Source: Tricholomella constricta
Lineage: Eukaryota; Basidiomycota; Agaricomycetes; Agaricales; Lyophyllaceae
Length of the DNA: 64,000 nucleotides
Assembly (NCBI GenBank): GCA_013368375.1
Contig: JAACJP010000033.1
Coordinates: 310,001 to 374,000, forward strand
Reading direction: 5' to 3'
Part shown: piece by piece, positions 53,134 through 63,719 of the stretch
Position numbering within the stretch: position 1 is the stretch's first letter
How the letters are laid out: every line of letters begins with the position of its first letter
Translations under genes and position numbers: made by a program
The notes under the pieces: generated by a model
What the model saw: the letters and a program-made list of their open reading frames with translations, nothing else
What the model was told of the DNA's origin: nothing
Databases searched by the model: none

Positions 53134-55113
53134 ATGTCGTCCTTCAGTCCCGATATCGCGGCCCCCGCCTCCGTTGACCCTAGCACGATTTTGCGCGATT
53201 CCGAGTTGGCGCATCTGTCCGTCGAAGATCGGGCGCGTGTGGCGTTCCTTGGCGTACACCGACCCGTTTCCCCGACGTCCTCTCTTCCTGGGATCGTCAC
53301 ACTTGTCGATGGGAGTGTCGGGGCGGTCCCCGAATCTTCTCCCGCACCTCCCTCAATTCCCGATCATCGTCTGGTCATCCGTCTGCCGGTTCGATCTCGA
53401 CAGATCCGGCGTCCTCGTTCCTCCACTCCAGAGGTTGAGTTCGAACCGGCCAGCGATCCTGTGTCACGTCCGGCGGCGACCTCGTTGTCCTGGGGGTCCC
53501 TTTTGACGGATGAGCTGTTGGCGGAGATCTTGCGTACCGCTGTGCGGGTTCCCCCTTCCTTGGCGTGGTGTGAGACGCATGCACCGGTAAGTGTTGCCCT
53601 TTTTCTGCGATCGATTGTTGATTCCATTTTGGGGTCTTCGTTAGTGTGATCGTTGTCGGGAGCGTCGGCTGTCCTGTCGATTTCAGGAGGTCCGTCTTCG
53701 CGGGACCCTGCCCTGTGTCGACTGCCGTGCGGCGCACTCCCTGTGTTCGCTTTCGTTGGAGCATGGCCTAGAAGTGGCCGCTAGGCAGTTGGGGATTCCC
53801 TTGGCGTGGTTGCGCTCTCGTGCGGAAGGTTTTGCTTTCTCTCGCACTGGCGTTGCGATGTCCTTTACCAGCATCCGTCGCGCCTTGCGTTTACCGCTCC
53901 CCCCTCCTCTTCCCGTTGTTTCCACATCCCCTGAAGGGTCCGGTGCTGTTCCTCCTCCTCGTGCTCCCCCGCCTCGCGCCTTTTTTCGCGGTACGCGAGG
54001 CCAGGGTCGAAAGTCTGTGCCTGTTGGCCGTAGGGGTGCGCGCTTGTCCGTTCAGGAGGTGCGCTCTTCGCCTATCCCTGGCCCTTCTCCCTCCTCCTCC
54101 CGCGATAGTTCGGTTTCGCTTGTCCCCGTTCGTCGTTCTGGGCCCATTGTGCGCACCGAGTCTCCGGATTCCCCCATTGCCGGCCCTTCGGAGCCTCTCT
54201 TTTTAAAAGGGTCATCCTCCTCAGGCTCTTCTTCACCCGTTTTGCCCTCTTCCCCCCCCGCCATGTTGATTTCGACCCCCCCTGCTGCTCCAGTTCCCTC
54301 CCCTCCCTCGTCTGAGGAGTACCTCCGTCTTCAACGCCTCTATGACCAGGAGGTCGCGCGCGCGCAGGCCCTCTCTGTTCAAGTCGAGCTTCTCCGGGTC
54401 GAGGGTCAGCGTGCCAAGTCCCATCTTCGTGGCGTATTGGCCGACTTCACCGATGAACGTGAGCGTTTCCTTCATCTGCAGGCGCAGACTTCGGAGGTCG
54501 TAGACGTCGATCGTGACGCGGAGGTTGAGGATCTTCGGATGGAGGTGTCGGTTCTTCAGGATGAGGTTGCTGGTTTGCAGGGGCACGTTGTCCACCTTCA
54601 GGAGGTTAGGGATCATTGGCGTGGTCATGCCTTGGACCTCCGCACTCGCGTTGACGGTGAGTTTCGATTCCCTTCATTTTCTCCTTCTTGTTTCTAAGAC
54701 TTTTCGTAGCCCTCGACCTTGCGCGTACCGCCTTCGCGTCCGATATGTATATCGCGGATGGTGCTTTGCGTCGCACCCTCGTCGAGTTGGAGGCGTCGCC
54801 AGTCCGAAGTATCATCGATGGCGCCCACAAGATTCTTGAGCGGCACTCGCTCCTGGAGCTGTTCCGCCCCCCCGTCGATCCCAAGTTGCCGTTCCCCGTG
54901 TTCGAGCATTTCCTTGCTCTTCATCGCCCTTCTCTTACCCGCGAAGGTGCCTTGGCGGAGTTCGTATCTCAGTCTCAGTTGATCGCCGACGACGAGCAGG
55001 ACATTGCGTCGATGTGTCCCCTGGAGATAGGGTTGGTTGGGGAGGTGGGGGGTGATCGTGAGGGCGGTTCTTCTTCCAGTGCGGGTCCCTCCAAGCGTCG
55101 TCGCATCGAGTAG
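53134..55113 (+). CDS. Spliced antisense gene inside element C: Cys-cluster and coiled-coil protein
   Basis: Runs opposite to gag-pol, starting 224 bp from the 3' LTR. Exons 53134-53586, 53645-54656 and 54710-55113; introns 58 nt (gtaagt...cgttag) and 53 nt (gtgagt...tcgtag); phases agree; about 622 aa. The first splice completes a Cys cluster (C-E-T-H-x2-CDRC-x6-C...C-x2-C-x6-C) resembling small zinc-binding motifs. A Ser/Pro-rich region follows, then a long heptad-like coiled coil (residues ~340-480), and a basic end (SKRRRIE) that could be a nuclear signal. All three exons are open, though pol beside it has a frameshift. Family unknown. Confidence 0.7.
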
Positions 55114-55336
55114 TCGGTCCCTTCTGCAGCGTCTTGGCCTGCGTTTATTTTTTTTGCTGAATATTTACAGTCCGGAGTTCGTTCGTTTGTTTTTTTCTTT
55201 TTTCTTGATATTTTTTTTTCTTTTGTGTGATATTGTTGCGCTGGTGGTTGAATACGTATAGTAGAGTTTAGTCTTGGGAAAATTTGCATAATTTTCGTGA
55301 TGTGTTGGTGTGCGTGAGTGTTCGTCGAGTGTCTTT

Positions 55337-57505
55337 TTAAATTGTGGGGTCCCGTGGTTTTCTTGGGAATAGTCGGTGGAATTCGAGGGCCATGTCCTTT
55401 GCTCCTTCTATATTCTCCGCTGGTTCCCAGGTATCGTCTTTGGGGCCGTACCCTTCCCATCGTACCAAGTAGAGGACGTGTTTCCCTCGTGTTCGGGAAT
55501 CCAGGATCTGTCCCACTTCGTAGTGTTCTTCGCCCTCGACTTCGATCGTCTGCGGAGGTGGTTTTGATCGTCCGGGGAAATTCTCGTGCTCGTGCTTCTC
55601 GAGCAACTTGACGTGGAAGACATTGTGAATCCCTTTCAGTGTCGGAGGTAGTTCCAGTCGATACGCGTGGCTGGAGATCTTCTGCAGGATTTTGAAGGGG
55701 CCCAGTCTCCGGTGCTCCAGCTTTTTGGAGGGGCGTTTCGTTTTGATGTTCCGGCAGTCGAGCCATACTTCCGTTCCTACGGCCCAGTCTGGTGTAGGGT
55801 CCCGTTTCTTATCTGCAAATCGTTTGTAAGCTTCATTTGCGATCTCTATTTCTTTGCGGAGGTAGTCCTGGAGGGTCCGGAGGTCTACGGCTACCTCCTG
55901 AGCTTCTTTCGCCGGTATATCTTTTATAGAGATTGTCAAGCGGGGGTGGTAGCCCTTGTTCGCGAAGAAAGGGGAAACTCCCGTGGTCGAATGGGTCGTA
56001 TTGTTGTACGTGAATTCCGCCAGAGGGAGCTGAATTCGCCAGTTGGTCTGGAGATAGTTCACGTACATCCGGAGGTATTGCTCCAGTGTCTGATTTACTC
56101 GTTCCGTCTGGCCGTCGGTCTCCGGGTGATACGCGGTCGAGAGGTTTGATTTGATGTCCAGGGCTTTACATAGCGAGCTCCAGAAACGGGAGACGAAGAG
56201 GGTGCCTCTGTCCGATATGATGTCGTCGGGCAGTCCGTGCTTGGAGAAGACATGTTCCAAGAATAATTGAGCGAGTTCCTTTGCTGTGTCCATTGTGTGA
56301 CAGGGTATGAAGATGCCCTGCTTGGTGAGGCGGCATACTACGACCAGTATGGCGTCGTACCCATCCGATTCCAGTAATTCTACAATGTGGTCCATGGATA
56401 TGGAGGCCCACGCCCTTCGCCCAATCTGGAGTGGTTTCAATAGTCCGTATGGGCTATGGTGTGGGACCTTCGCTCTTTTACAGGTATAACAGCTTCGGAC
56501 GTATCGAGTGACCTCCTTCCTTAATCCGGGCCAGAAATAAGTCCTCATGATGAGTTGTGTGGTCTTTCTGATCCCTGGATGTCCGCGCAGTTTGTGGTCG
56601 TGATGTTGCTGTAGGATGTCGAGGCGTAATCTGGAATGGTCCGGTACGTAGATTCTTCCGTCGTGAAGGAGTAGTTTGCCATCATCGGATAGGGAGAATG
56701 CGGAGGTCTCATCTCCGGGTTTGGGTGCGTGTCTCTCGAAGAATTCGTCTCGGGGTGTGTTCCGGATGTTGTTTAGTAGGAGCTCCTCGTTCAGTATTAG
56801 GGCCGCGTTCAATCGTTCGGGGGGTATGATGATGCGGTTGTTGAACGAATTATGATCCTGTTCGAACCCTTTCTTGGGATACACGTCTGGCCGTCGCGTG
56901 AGGGCATCTGGTTTCGCTCCTAATCTTCCGGGTCTGTAGTTTATTTGGAAGTCGAAGTTCGCCAGGCATTCCGACCATCGTGCTTGTCTGCGACTGAGTT
57001 GCTTGGTCGTAGAGAAATACTGTAGGTTGTTGTGGTCGGAGTACACTTGAATGCGGTGGGGAGATCCCTCTAGGTAGGCCCTCCATTGCTTAAACGCTTC
57101 CACGATTGCTAGGAGCTCCTTGTCATAGATGTCGTAGTTGAGCTCCGCGTCTATCATAGTTCTCGCGTAGAAGGCGACAGGACGTAAGTCTTGTGATGTC
57201 TCGTCAAATTGGGAGATGATCCCCGCTATGGCGAAGTCGGAAGCGTCGCACTCTAATATCACCGGTAGTTGAGGATCGAAGTGTCGTAGGATGGGTGCGG
57301 AGGAGAATGCTTTCTTCAATAGTTCGAAGACTCCTTCGCATTCGGAATCCCATTTCCAGATTGTGTCCTTTTGCGTGAGTTTGTTTAACCTCTTCGTTAT
57401 GCCCGAGTAATTGTCGATAAACCGCTGATAGAAGTTTGCAAAGCCTAGGAAAGATTGGAGTTCCTTGACCTTCGTCGGTCTAGGCCACTTCCGGATCGCG
57501 TCGAC
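55337..57505 (-). CDS. pol: Element C pol, second part (RT end, RNase H, integrase, chromodomain)
   Basis: Frame after the 1-nt deletion near 57505. RT thumb ([12 protein letters not shown]), RNase H ([35 protein letters not shown]), integrase zinc domain ([15 protein letters not shown]) and catalytic residues in [14 protein letters not shown] and DGQTERVN. The C-terminal chromodomain has [17 protein letters not shown] and DTWEPAENI. Typical chromovirus end. It ends 224 bp from the antisense gene's stop. Confidence 0.92.
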   Translation of the reverse strand, partial: VDAIRKWPRPTKVKELQSFLGFANFYQRFIDNYSGITKRLNKLTQKDTIWKWDSECEGVFELLKKAFSSAPILRHFDPQLPVILECDASDFAIAGIISQFDETSQDLRPVAFYARTMIDAELNYDIYDKELLAIVEAFKQWRAYLEGSPHRIQVYSDHNNLQYFSTTKQLSRRQARWSECLANFDFQINYRPGRLGAKPDALTRRPDVYPKKGFEQDHNSFNNRIIIPPERLNAALILNEELLLNNIRNTPRDEFFERHAPKPGDETSAFSLSDDGKLLLHDGRIYVPDHSRLRLDILQQHHDHKLRGHPGIRKTTQLIMRTYFWPGLRKEVTRYVRSCYTCKRAKVPHHSPYGLLKPLQIGRRAWASISMDHIVELLESDGYDAILVVVCRLTKQGIFIPCHTMDTAKELAQLFLEHVFSKHGLPDDIISDRGTLFVSRFWSSLCKALDIKSNLSTAYHPETDGQTERVNQTLEQYLRMYVNYLQTNWRIQLPLAEFTYNNTTHSTTGVSPFFANKGYHPRLTISIKDIPAKEAQEVAVDLRTLQDYLRKEIEIANEAYKRFADKKRDPTPDWAVGTEVWLDCRNIKTKRPSKKLEHRRLGPFKILQKISSHAYRLELPPTLKGIHNVFHVKLLEKHEHENFPGRSKPPPQTIEVEGEEHYEVGQILDSRTRGKHVLYLVRWEGYGPKDDTWEPAENIEGAKDMALEFHRLFPRKPRDPTI

Positions 57506-59841
57506 TTTTCTGGATCCATCTTTACTCCGCCGGGGGATACAATGACGCCTAGGTATTCGATCTCCGTAGTGTGAAACGTGCATTTCTCCGGTTTCGCATG
57601 AAGGTTGTGTTTCCGGAGCCTCTCGAGGACCTTCCGAACGTGTCCGTGATGTTCCTCTAAGGTCTCCGAGAAAACCAGAATGTCGTCGAGATAGATCACT
57701 ACGAACACGTCGTTCATGTCGTGGAAGATGTCGTTCATGAAGTGTTGGAATGTCGCGGGTGAGTTTGTCATGCCGAAAGGCATTACCAGGTATTCGAAAA
57801 GTCCATAACGAGTGCGGAAGGCTGTCTTCCATTCGTGTCCCGGAGCTATGCGGACGTTGTTGTAGCCCACTCGGAGGTCGATCTTCGAGTATACTTTCGC
57901 TTTTTGAAGTCGGTCTATGAGGTCTCCGATCAGAGGTAGAGGGTAACGGTTCTTCTTGGTGATCCGATTTAATCCTCTATAGTCCACGCATAGCCGGAGT
58001 GATCCGTCCTTCTTCTTTGCGAACAGTACCGGAGCTCCCGCTGACGAACTCGAAGGTCGGATGAACCCTTTTCCGAGCATCTCGTCGATGTAATCCTTCA
58101 ATGCTTTCAACTCCAGTTCGGACATGTTGTATATCTTTCCGAAGGGAGGGGTAGTGTTTTCGTCGAGTTCCACTGTGTGATCGTAGGGTCGGTGTGGGGG
58201 GATGGTTTTCGCTTCGCCCGCTGAGAATACGTCTTCGAAGTCCCTGTACTCCGGAGGTACGACTTCCTCAAAGATTTCCTTTTCTGTCTTTGGTTGCTTG
58301 GGTTCATCGTCGGAGGTGTTATTGGCATGGAGGTGTTCTTCCTTTTCGGTGGGGGAGATGTGTAGTTGGAACGCTGTGGCTCCGTCCCTGATGAGGTTCG
58401 CGAATGGCGCCGCTCCGATCAGGCGGATGTTTTGTGTTTCGACATCCTCTTCTCCCTCTCCGGTTTCGTCTCCGGCCTCCGTTTCCAGGTTGGTTTCCTC
58501 TTCTTCCTGTGTTTCTGTCGTTGGGGACGTTGCGGATTTCCGTTTGGGGTGGGGTTTGAATTTGGACCTCGGAACGTTTGGAGGGAAGTAGTTCGGTGGG
58601 GGTGGTTTTTGGGTGCGTTTCCGTCCCGTTATCTCCTCTGGTGACTCGGTTGTCGGTGTTGGTACTTCCTCTTGGGGTTCATTGGTGTTTGGGCGAGTCT
58701 CTTCCTCCTTCATGTTATCGCTGGAGGTGTCGTTCTGATCGTTGTCGTCGTCCAGGAGGTCCCTGAGGAGGGGTTGCTTTTCCGAAAGGGGGTTGGCTGG
58801 TTTCGGAGCTTCGACGTCTTCCTCCTCCTCAAGGGTCACGGTTCTCCATTGCGTCTTCTGGGAAAGCGATATCGCGGCTAGTCCTGCCTCTTGTTCCATG
58901 GTCATGGACATTTCCCGCCAGTCGATGTCCGGATTTGCTTCCCGTAACCAAGGTAATCCGAGCACTAGTGGCGTGGCCGGGTGTAACTGTGTTATCAGGA
59001 GGTCGACCTTATACTCTAGTCCGTTCTCAAGTTTGATTGTTTCGGGACTATGGTGTGAAATGGCTCCACCTCCGCTGGGGTTTCCGTCGAATAGTTGTAG
59101 GGTCATGGGGCTGGCGAGAGGTTCCGGTTTCGTACACGAGGATTGTGCTATGAAATTTCCCGCCGCTCCACTATCGATAAGTGCCCGTAGTCGCGTTGAG
59201 GATCCTTCTAACTGTACTTCGATCGTGAAGGAGCGAGCTGACCGCGAGGGTAAGCGTTGATCTCCTGTGCCTGTTGTCGTTGGGACGACTTCCTTTTTCC
59301 TTCGGAGGTCCGGTAGTGATCCTTCAATTTTGCCGTTTGACCCCCTTCGTAGCGTGATGCAGAGGTCTTTCCAGTTTATTCGGGGGTTGACCTCCTTCAA
59401 CCATGATAGTCCCAACACTATCGCAGCTGTCTCGTGGAGTTTCGTAAGGAGGAACCTTATCCTCTGCGTAGTGCCGTCACTGAATTTGACGTCGTTGGTG
59501 GTATAGTGTGTGATTTTGCCCGATGCGGAGAGTTCTCCATCAAATAGGCAAAGGTTTATTGGGGGTTTGAGCTCCTCAAGGTGGAGCCCGCGTGATGTCG
59601 CCATGTCGGAGTCCATGAAGTTGTCGGTAGCTCCGCTGTCGATAAGCGTATTTTCGGGTTTTTCTCCTCCTCCGTTTGGCGTGAGGTGTATTAAGAATGC
59701 CAGGGACGAGTGGGAGGAGAGTGTTACAGTGCGGGTGTCTGTTGTCGATAATGCCGTTGCACGTAGTTTAGTGTCAAGGCCCGGTTTCAGATCTTCGCGA
59801 TTCAGAGCCCGGGTAAGTCCTGAATCGCCCCCGCGTTTCCC
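57506..59841 (-). CDS. pol: Element C pol, first part (two tandem proteases, RT), broken by a 1-nt deletion
   Basis: Entered from gag by a -1 shift at 59841-59835. It has two retropepsin-like domains in a row: the first with [10 protein letters not shown] (near 59640), the second with [10 protein letters not shown] (near 59170), each followed by the matching LGL-x-WL block ([22 protein letters not shown]). A long acidic Pro-rich linker comes next, then RT ([35 protein letters not shown] near 57690). Near 57505 one base is missing after PEK, so the frame ends 20 codons later; the rest continues in the next feature. Confidence 0.88.
59797..59841 (-). promoter_or_regulatory. -1 programmed ribosomal frameshift signal between gag and pol of element C
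   Basis: Minus strand: heptamer G-GGA-AAC (59841-59835) in the gag frame, 6-nt spacer gcgggg, then a perfect 9-bp stem gcgattcag / ctgaatcgc (59828-59820 and 59805-59797) with a 14-nt loop. The gag stop TGA (59804-59802) lies in the right arm. The -1 frame is open across the site into protease. Confidence 0.9.
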
Positions 59842-62666
59842 TCTTCTGTCTTGTGATGGAATTCGAAGATGTCATCGCCGATGAGGTAGGTGGCTCTGCC
59901 CATGGCGTTTGCTGTTGGGCAGTCGCGCATCCAGTGTTCCAGGTCACCGCATAGGATGCAGGCCTTGTCTCGAATTCGTTGTTGCTTTACGTCTTCATCG
60001 ATCTTCACCCAGGGGCGTGTTGACTTCTTGAACCCGAAGTTGTTGGCTTGTAGTGCCTCTACGTCATCCCATGCGATTTCTTGGTCTTGCGCCTTACCTT
60101 CCTTACCTGAGTCCGGGTCCTGATCGTGACTTTCGGCGTTCAAGCGTGCGTTCCTGTTCCCTTGAGCCGTTTGCGGCGTCGTGCGGCTTGCGGGTCCGGC
60201 CGAAGGTCCCATCGGAGGTCGTGCGGAGGTGTTGGAGGTGTTCGCATTATTCGCCCAGAGGGGTTTGTAGGACTCTGGATTTTCTATGCGATGTTCCCAG
60301 TACCTCCGGTCGATTTGGGTGACCAGATCTCGGTAACCTTCGTAGGTTTCGGGGCTTGGTGCGATGGCCAGGACGTTAAGGATTCGCTGGGGGAGCGCTT
60401 TCCGGAGTGTGAACTGTAGTGCTACCCAGTTCCAGCCTGTTTCGTATGCTTCTTGTTCGAACTTGACGATGAATGCTGTGAACTTTTCCCATTCCTTCAT
60501 TTTCAGTCGCGAAATGTTGTTCTCGGCTTCCACTCTCGAGTTCGGTATTCCGAAGCGTGATCCTAATTCGTGTACGAATCCTTCCCAATTCGTGAACATT
60601 GGGTGTTGGGGGTTGTACGTGAGTTGCAGCCAAAAGCAGTCCATAGCTCCGTCCTTTAAGTAGGAGCTCGCGAATGACACCTTCAGGTGATCCTGTTCGT
60701 AGGTGATCGCCTTGGCTTGAAACGTTACTAGGCATTCCGTGACGAAGGTCTTCCATCTCCTCGGTTCTTTTCCAGTGAAGGGGTCCGGTTTCCTGATGTT
60801 GATTTTCGATTCCAGGTTTAGGAGGTGTCGGTACTGTTCCGGGGTCAGGTTTTGGTTTGGGCCTAAGAGCTGTTGCGGTGGAGGTGGGGGTCGTTGAGGG
60901 TTTACGAATTGGCCTCCTCCCAGATTTCCGGGTGGGCCTCCTCCTCCTCCTCCTCCGTGGCCTCCTCCTCCCCCTCCGGGACCTCTGGGGCCTCCCGGGC
61001 CTCCTGGTCCTTGTGGTGGTCCGTATCCTCCGTGACCTCCCCCTCCTCCAGGACCTCCTGTTCCTCCGGGGCCGTTTCCCCAATAACCTCCTCCTCCCCC
61101 TCCTGGTCCTCCGGGGCCGTTTCCCCATTGAGTTCCTCTCGGGGTAGGTGGTCCCGAAGATCCCGGAGGTGGTTGGGGCTGTGGAGGTGGTCCGTTGTAC
61201 TGGGGGTTCGGTCGTCCGCCGGGTATGGGTGGGGCTGGTCCGGGGTTGTAGCCAGTTCTGTATTGTTCGAACTGGGGGAATTGTTGTTGGGTCCCTTGCC
61301 TTCCGTCGAGGATGTTTACGTTTTGACCGGGGCCGGGGTCCGCTCCGATTCCACGTCGTTCTCTTGGGGAGATTGGGCGTGGGCCTTGCAGTGACCTCCT
61401 GTTCTGATTTGCCAGATGAGGTGGTGTTTGGCGCCAGTCTTCTCGTGCCCTAGGGAGTGCTCCCTCTCTTCTTTCCGAGTTTTCTTCGCGTAGTTCGTAG
61501 CTGTGGGCGTACGACAGTGGCGTTGGGATTCCCCGTTTCGACGGAGGTAGGGAAATGTTCTCAGGTTCCCTCGGAGGTACTCCTTCTTGGTTTGCGAAGG
61601 TCCTCTGTGGGCCCTGAAAACCCGAATTTGGCCTGGAAAACGGTCCTTCGACAGGGGGGTTCTCTTCGGGGATTCTTTGTAAGTTGTGGGCTCCCCAGAA
61701 CCCGAACGTCGGAGCTCTTCGAGCGTCTGTCCCTGGTGTGACGGTGGGTTCGAACCCTTCTTGGCTGGGGGGTGCGTTCCCTTGGTTCATCCTCCTGAGT
61801 AGAGCCGAAGCTGTCTGCGTATTGACCGTGCTTGTCGCTCGTGGAGGTTCTTCGAATCTAGTTTCGATTCTGGAGGGAACGGGCTCCTGAATTGGCATGT
61901 GGAAGGAACGTCCCGCGCTTTGGGGGTCGGAGAATCTTCTTCCCTCGTTGGACGTCTGGATTTCTCCGGCCAGAGCGCGTAACCTTCTTTCGTTTCCCCC
62001 CATTTGTAGCAACACCGTCAGTTGTGGGGGTAATCGATGGGCTTCGTGCAGTTGTATGGTCGACAACACGAGGTTGGCCCATTGTTCCGGTGTTCGGGGT
62101 TGATGATCCATCCCCATGGTTTCGACTAGGAGCTCGTGCGCTTGTCGTGAAAACTCTTCCTGCATCATGCGGAGCTCGTAGAGTATTCTTTCGTGGTCTG
62201 AACCGTGTAGGAAGGGGTTTTGTTGACGAGCGAAGTGTCCCTGTCCCTCCTCCCGAGCCCTATCCCTCCTCTGGAACATCTCCGGGTGCCTCAACCTTTC
62301 GTAATATGACCCGGGAGTCTGGTTACTTGAAGGCGGAGGTCCGGAGGCCGTTGCGGATGGTGGTAAGGGGGGATAGTTGGGCGTGGCGAGTTGGTAGGAC
62401 GGGTTGAATACGTTTGAGGGGGTCCGGGGTAGGGGTCGTCGAGGGTCCTGACTGGCTGAGGAAAAGTCCCCCTCGTGTTGGCCTGGTTGGAAAATGTTGT
62501 GTTCCAGCCTGGACCTGTTGGTTCCGAAGGTCCCTTGCATCATGTGTCCTGTTGAGGCAGGGGAGGTTTCGAAAGGTGGTGGTGAAGGTCTTCTTTGTGT
62601 GAAAGAGGGACCTTCGAAGTTTTGATAGCGGACTGTGGTGTTGGGCTCCACTATCGTCGAGGACAT
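59802..62666 (-). CDS. gag: Element C gag
   Basis: 954 aa from ATG 62666, 29 nt after the 5' LTR. The N-terminal half is Pro/Arg-rich, with a long Gly-rich stretch (about 60930-61130 on the map). The gag core starts near residue 625 ([18 protein letters not shown]) and includes [21 protein letters not shown] knuckle ([14 protein letters not shown]) is near the C-terminus, before the frameshift site. Open throughout. Confidence 0.93.
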   Translation of the reverse strand: MSSTIVEPNTTVRYQNFEGPSFTQRRPSPPPFETSPASTGHMMQGTFGTNRSRLEHNIFQPGQHEGDFSSASQDPRRPLPRTPSNVFNPSYQLATPNYPPLPPSATASGPPPSSNQTPGSYYERLRHPEMFQRRDRAREEGQGHFARQQNPFLHGSDHERILYELRMMQEEFSRQAHELLVETMGMDHQPRTPEQWANLVLSTIQLHEAHRLPPQLTVLLQMGGNERRLRALAGEIQTSNEGRRFSDPQSAGRSFHMPIQEPVPSRIETRFEEPPRATSTVNTQTASALLRRMNQGNAPPSQEGFEPTVTPGTDARRAPTFGFWGAHNLQRIPEENPPVEGPFSRPNSGFQGPQRTFANQEGVPPREPENISLPPSKRGIPTPLSYAHSYELREENSERREGALPRAREDWRQTPPHLANQNRRSLQGPRPISPRERRGIGADPGPGQNVNILDGRQGTQQQFPQFEQYRTGYNPGPAPPIPGGRPNPQYNGPPPQPQPPPGSSGPPTPRGTQWGNGPGGPGGGGGGYWGNGPGGTGGPGGGGGHGGYGPPQGPGGPGGPRGPGGGGGGHGGGGGGGPPGNLGGGQFVNPQRPPPPPQQLLGPNQNLTPEQYRHLLNLESKINIRKPDPFTGKEPRRWKTFVTECLVTFQAKAITYEQDHLKVSFASSYLKDGAMDCFWLQLTYNPQHPMFTNWEGFVHELGSRFGIPNSRVEAENNISRLKMKEWEKFTAFIVKFEQEAYETGWNWVALQFTLRKALPQRILNVLAIAPSPETYEGYRDLVTQIDRRYWEHRIENPESYKPLWANNANTSNTSARPPMGPSAGPASRTTPQTAQGNRNARLNAESHDQDPDSGKEGKAQDQEIAWDDVEALQANNFGFKKSTRPWVKIDEDVKQQRIRDKACILCGDLEHWMRDCPTANAMGRATYLIGDDIFEFHHKTEEGNAGAIQDLPGL

Positions 62667-62683
62667 GTCCGGTGGGTGGGGAG

Positions 62684-62695
62684 ACCTCGATATTA
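62684..62695 (-). promoter_or_regulatory. Primer-binding site of element C, self-complementary to the predicted RNA start
   Basis: The first 12 nt after the 5' LTR (taatatcgaggt) are the exact complement of acctcgatatta in the LTR itself (minus strand, 62949-62938). That LTR site lies ~29 nt after a TATA stretch (62985-62978), where transcription should start. This matches the self-priming of yeast Tf1. Confidence 0.75.
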
Positions 62696-63040
62696 TGTTA
62701 GGACCTTGCGTAGCACGCTGGTTGCGGAGTTATTCCAAGACCACCGAAGCGGACAGGCCTGACGTCGTCAAGGAAGACGGGCTCCGATCGGGTAATCGGA
62801 GGTCGTGAGCGTTGACGAGGATGTTCACCGGAGCTTGTTCGAACGAATGAGCACAAGTGATACAATTGCGGAGCTGAGTAAACCGAGAGAGTAAGAGAGA
62901 ATAAGAAACGGGAACGGGAACTAGTCGTAACAAATGGTAATATCGAGGTAAAGAGTCTGAAAAGAAGTGGTGCCATCATATATATGGTGGATGTGCGTGG
63001 GAAAGCGTAAGTGATTGCGAGTTTAGGAGCGGTCGTGACA
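62696..63040 (-). repeat. 5' LTR of element C
   Basis: 345 bp, TGTCACGACC...GGTCCTAACA on the minus strand. TATA-like stretch at 62978-62985. Confidence 0.95.
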
Positions 63041-63231
63041 GTTGTAAGGTAAGTGTAAGTAACTCACCCTTAGTCTCGTATAATCGACTAAGGGTATCTA
63101 ATGGTAAGGTAAGGTAATATATATGTATAGTACTGTAACAAAGAGTCTTTGTGGTAAGTAAGAAAGGGACAAAGACCGTGAATGATCGAGCCGACACAAA
63201 GGGCGTGTTCGGTGCTCTCAACATTCCAACA
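63041..63231 (-). repeat. 5' LTR of the copia element, outer part
   Basis: Continuation of 52420-52565; ends ccaaca and is followed by the duplication cacag. Confidence 0.9.
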
Positions 63232-63330
63232 CACAGATCCCACATAGTATAAGCAACTTGAGGGTATAATTGTACACCATGCTATGTGACCTACAATTTC
63301 AGCCAGGGACTGTCAAGGGAACTCTCTTTG

Positions 63331-63719
63331 TGTAAGGGCAACTGTTGGGGCAACCTTACGGTAGGACGAATCATGCTGGCAGAGGAGAATCAAAACAGAA
63401 TAGATCAAGGATCTCCAATACCAGAGAGCTGACTACATACAAGGTACTGTACAGACAGATAGTCAGTGGCACATGTATGAGCACATTCCTGACAGTGTCT
63501 GATCCTTGTATTTCAGGGTACGAGCATGAGGTCCGAGAGCTGACATCGGGAGGTTGGGTCATCAGAAGCAGTGTGCCAGGGAAAGAGGATAATTCATTAC
63601 AGGAAGTGTGTAGGTATGTACACCAATACTTGGGTCAGAGTGTTGGGGTCAGGAGTGATCACACGGGTCGGAGGACAGTTGGTGAGCGTCAGAGGGTGCA
63701 AATGAAAGTTCCTCAAACA
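63331..63719 (+). repeat. Diverged LTR related to solo LTR E, opposite orientation
   Basis: From TGTAAGGGCAAC to CCTCAAACA it follows the reverse complement of E with many substitutions and indels. Shared blocks include ctggcagaggrgaatc, gtcagyggc-catgta, tgtctgatcct, and tatgtac followed by ttggg. The flanks do not form a target duplication (ctttg and gaacc), so it may be a 5' LTR of an element running off the window, or a decayed remnant. Confidence 0.6.

Larger units (their letters stand above)
52566..63040 (-). mobile_element. Ty3/gypsy chromovirus C, inserted in the copia 5' LTR
   Basis: Minus strand, 10,475 bp, with 345-bp LTRs (52566-52910 and 62696-63040) and target duplication gttgt (52561-52565 and 63041-63045). 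Layout: gag, -1 frameshift, pol with two protease domains, RT, RNase H, integrase, chromodomain; then an antisense gene before the 3' LTR. The LTRs differ at four sites, all at CpG. One 1-nt deletion in pol makes it non-autonomous. Confidence 0.95.
35546..63231 (-). mobile_element. Degenerate Ty1/copia retrotransposon carrying three nested insertions
   Basis: The minus-strand element is bounded by LTRs (35546-35876; 52420-52565 plus 63041-63231) and by the duplication cacag (35541-35545 and 63232-63236). After removing B, C, D and one copy of each target duplication, about 5.4 kb remain, normal for copia. Order on the minus strand: LTR, gag, protease, integrase, RT, RNase H, LTR, as in Ty1/copia. 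Coding parts have several frameshifts and stops, so it is dead. A polypurine tract (gtgaggaggag) precedes the 3' LTR. The LTRs differ at several sites, so it is older than A and B. Confidence 0.92.
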
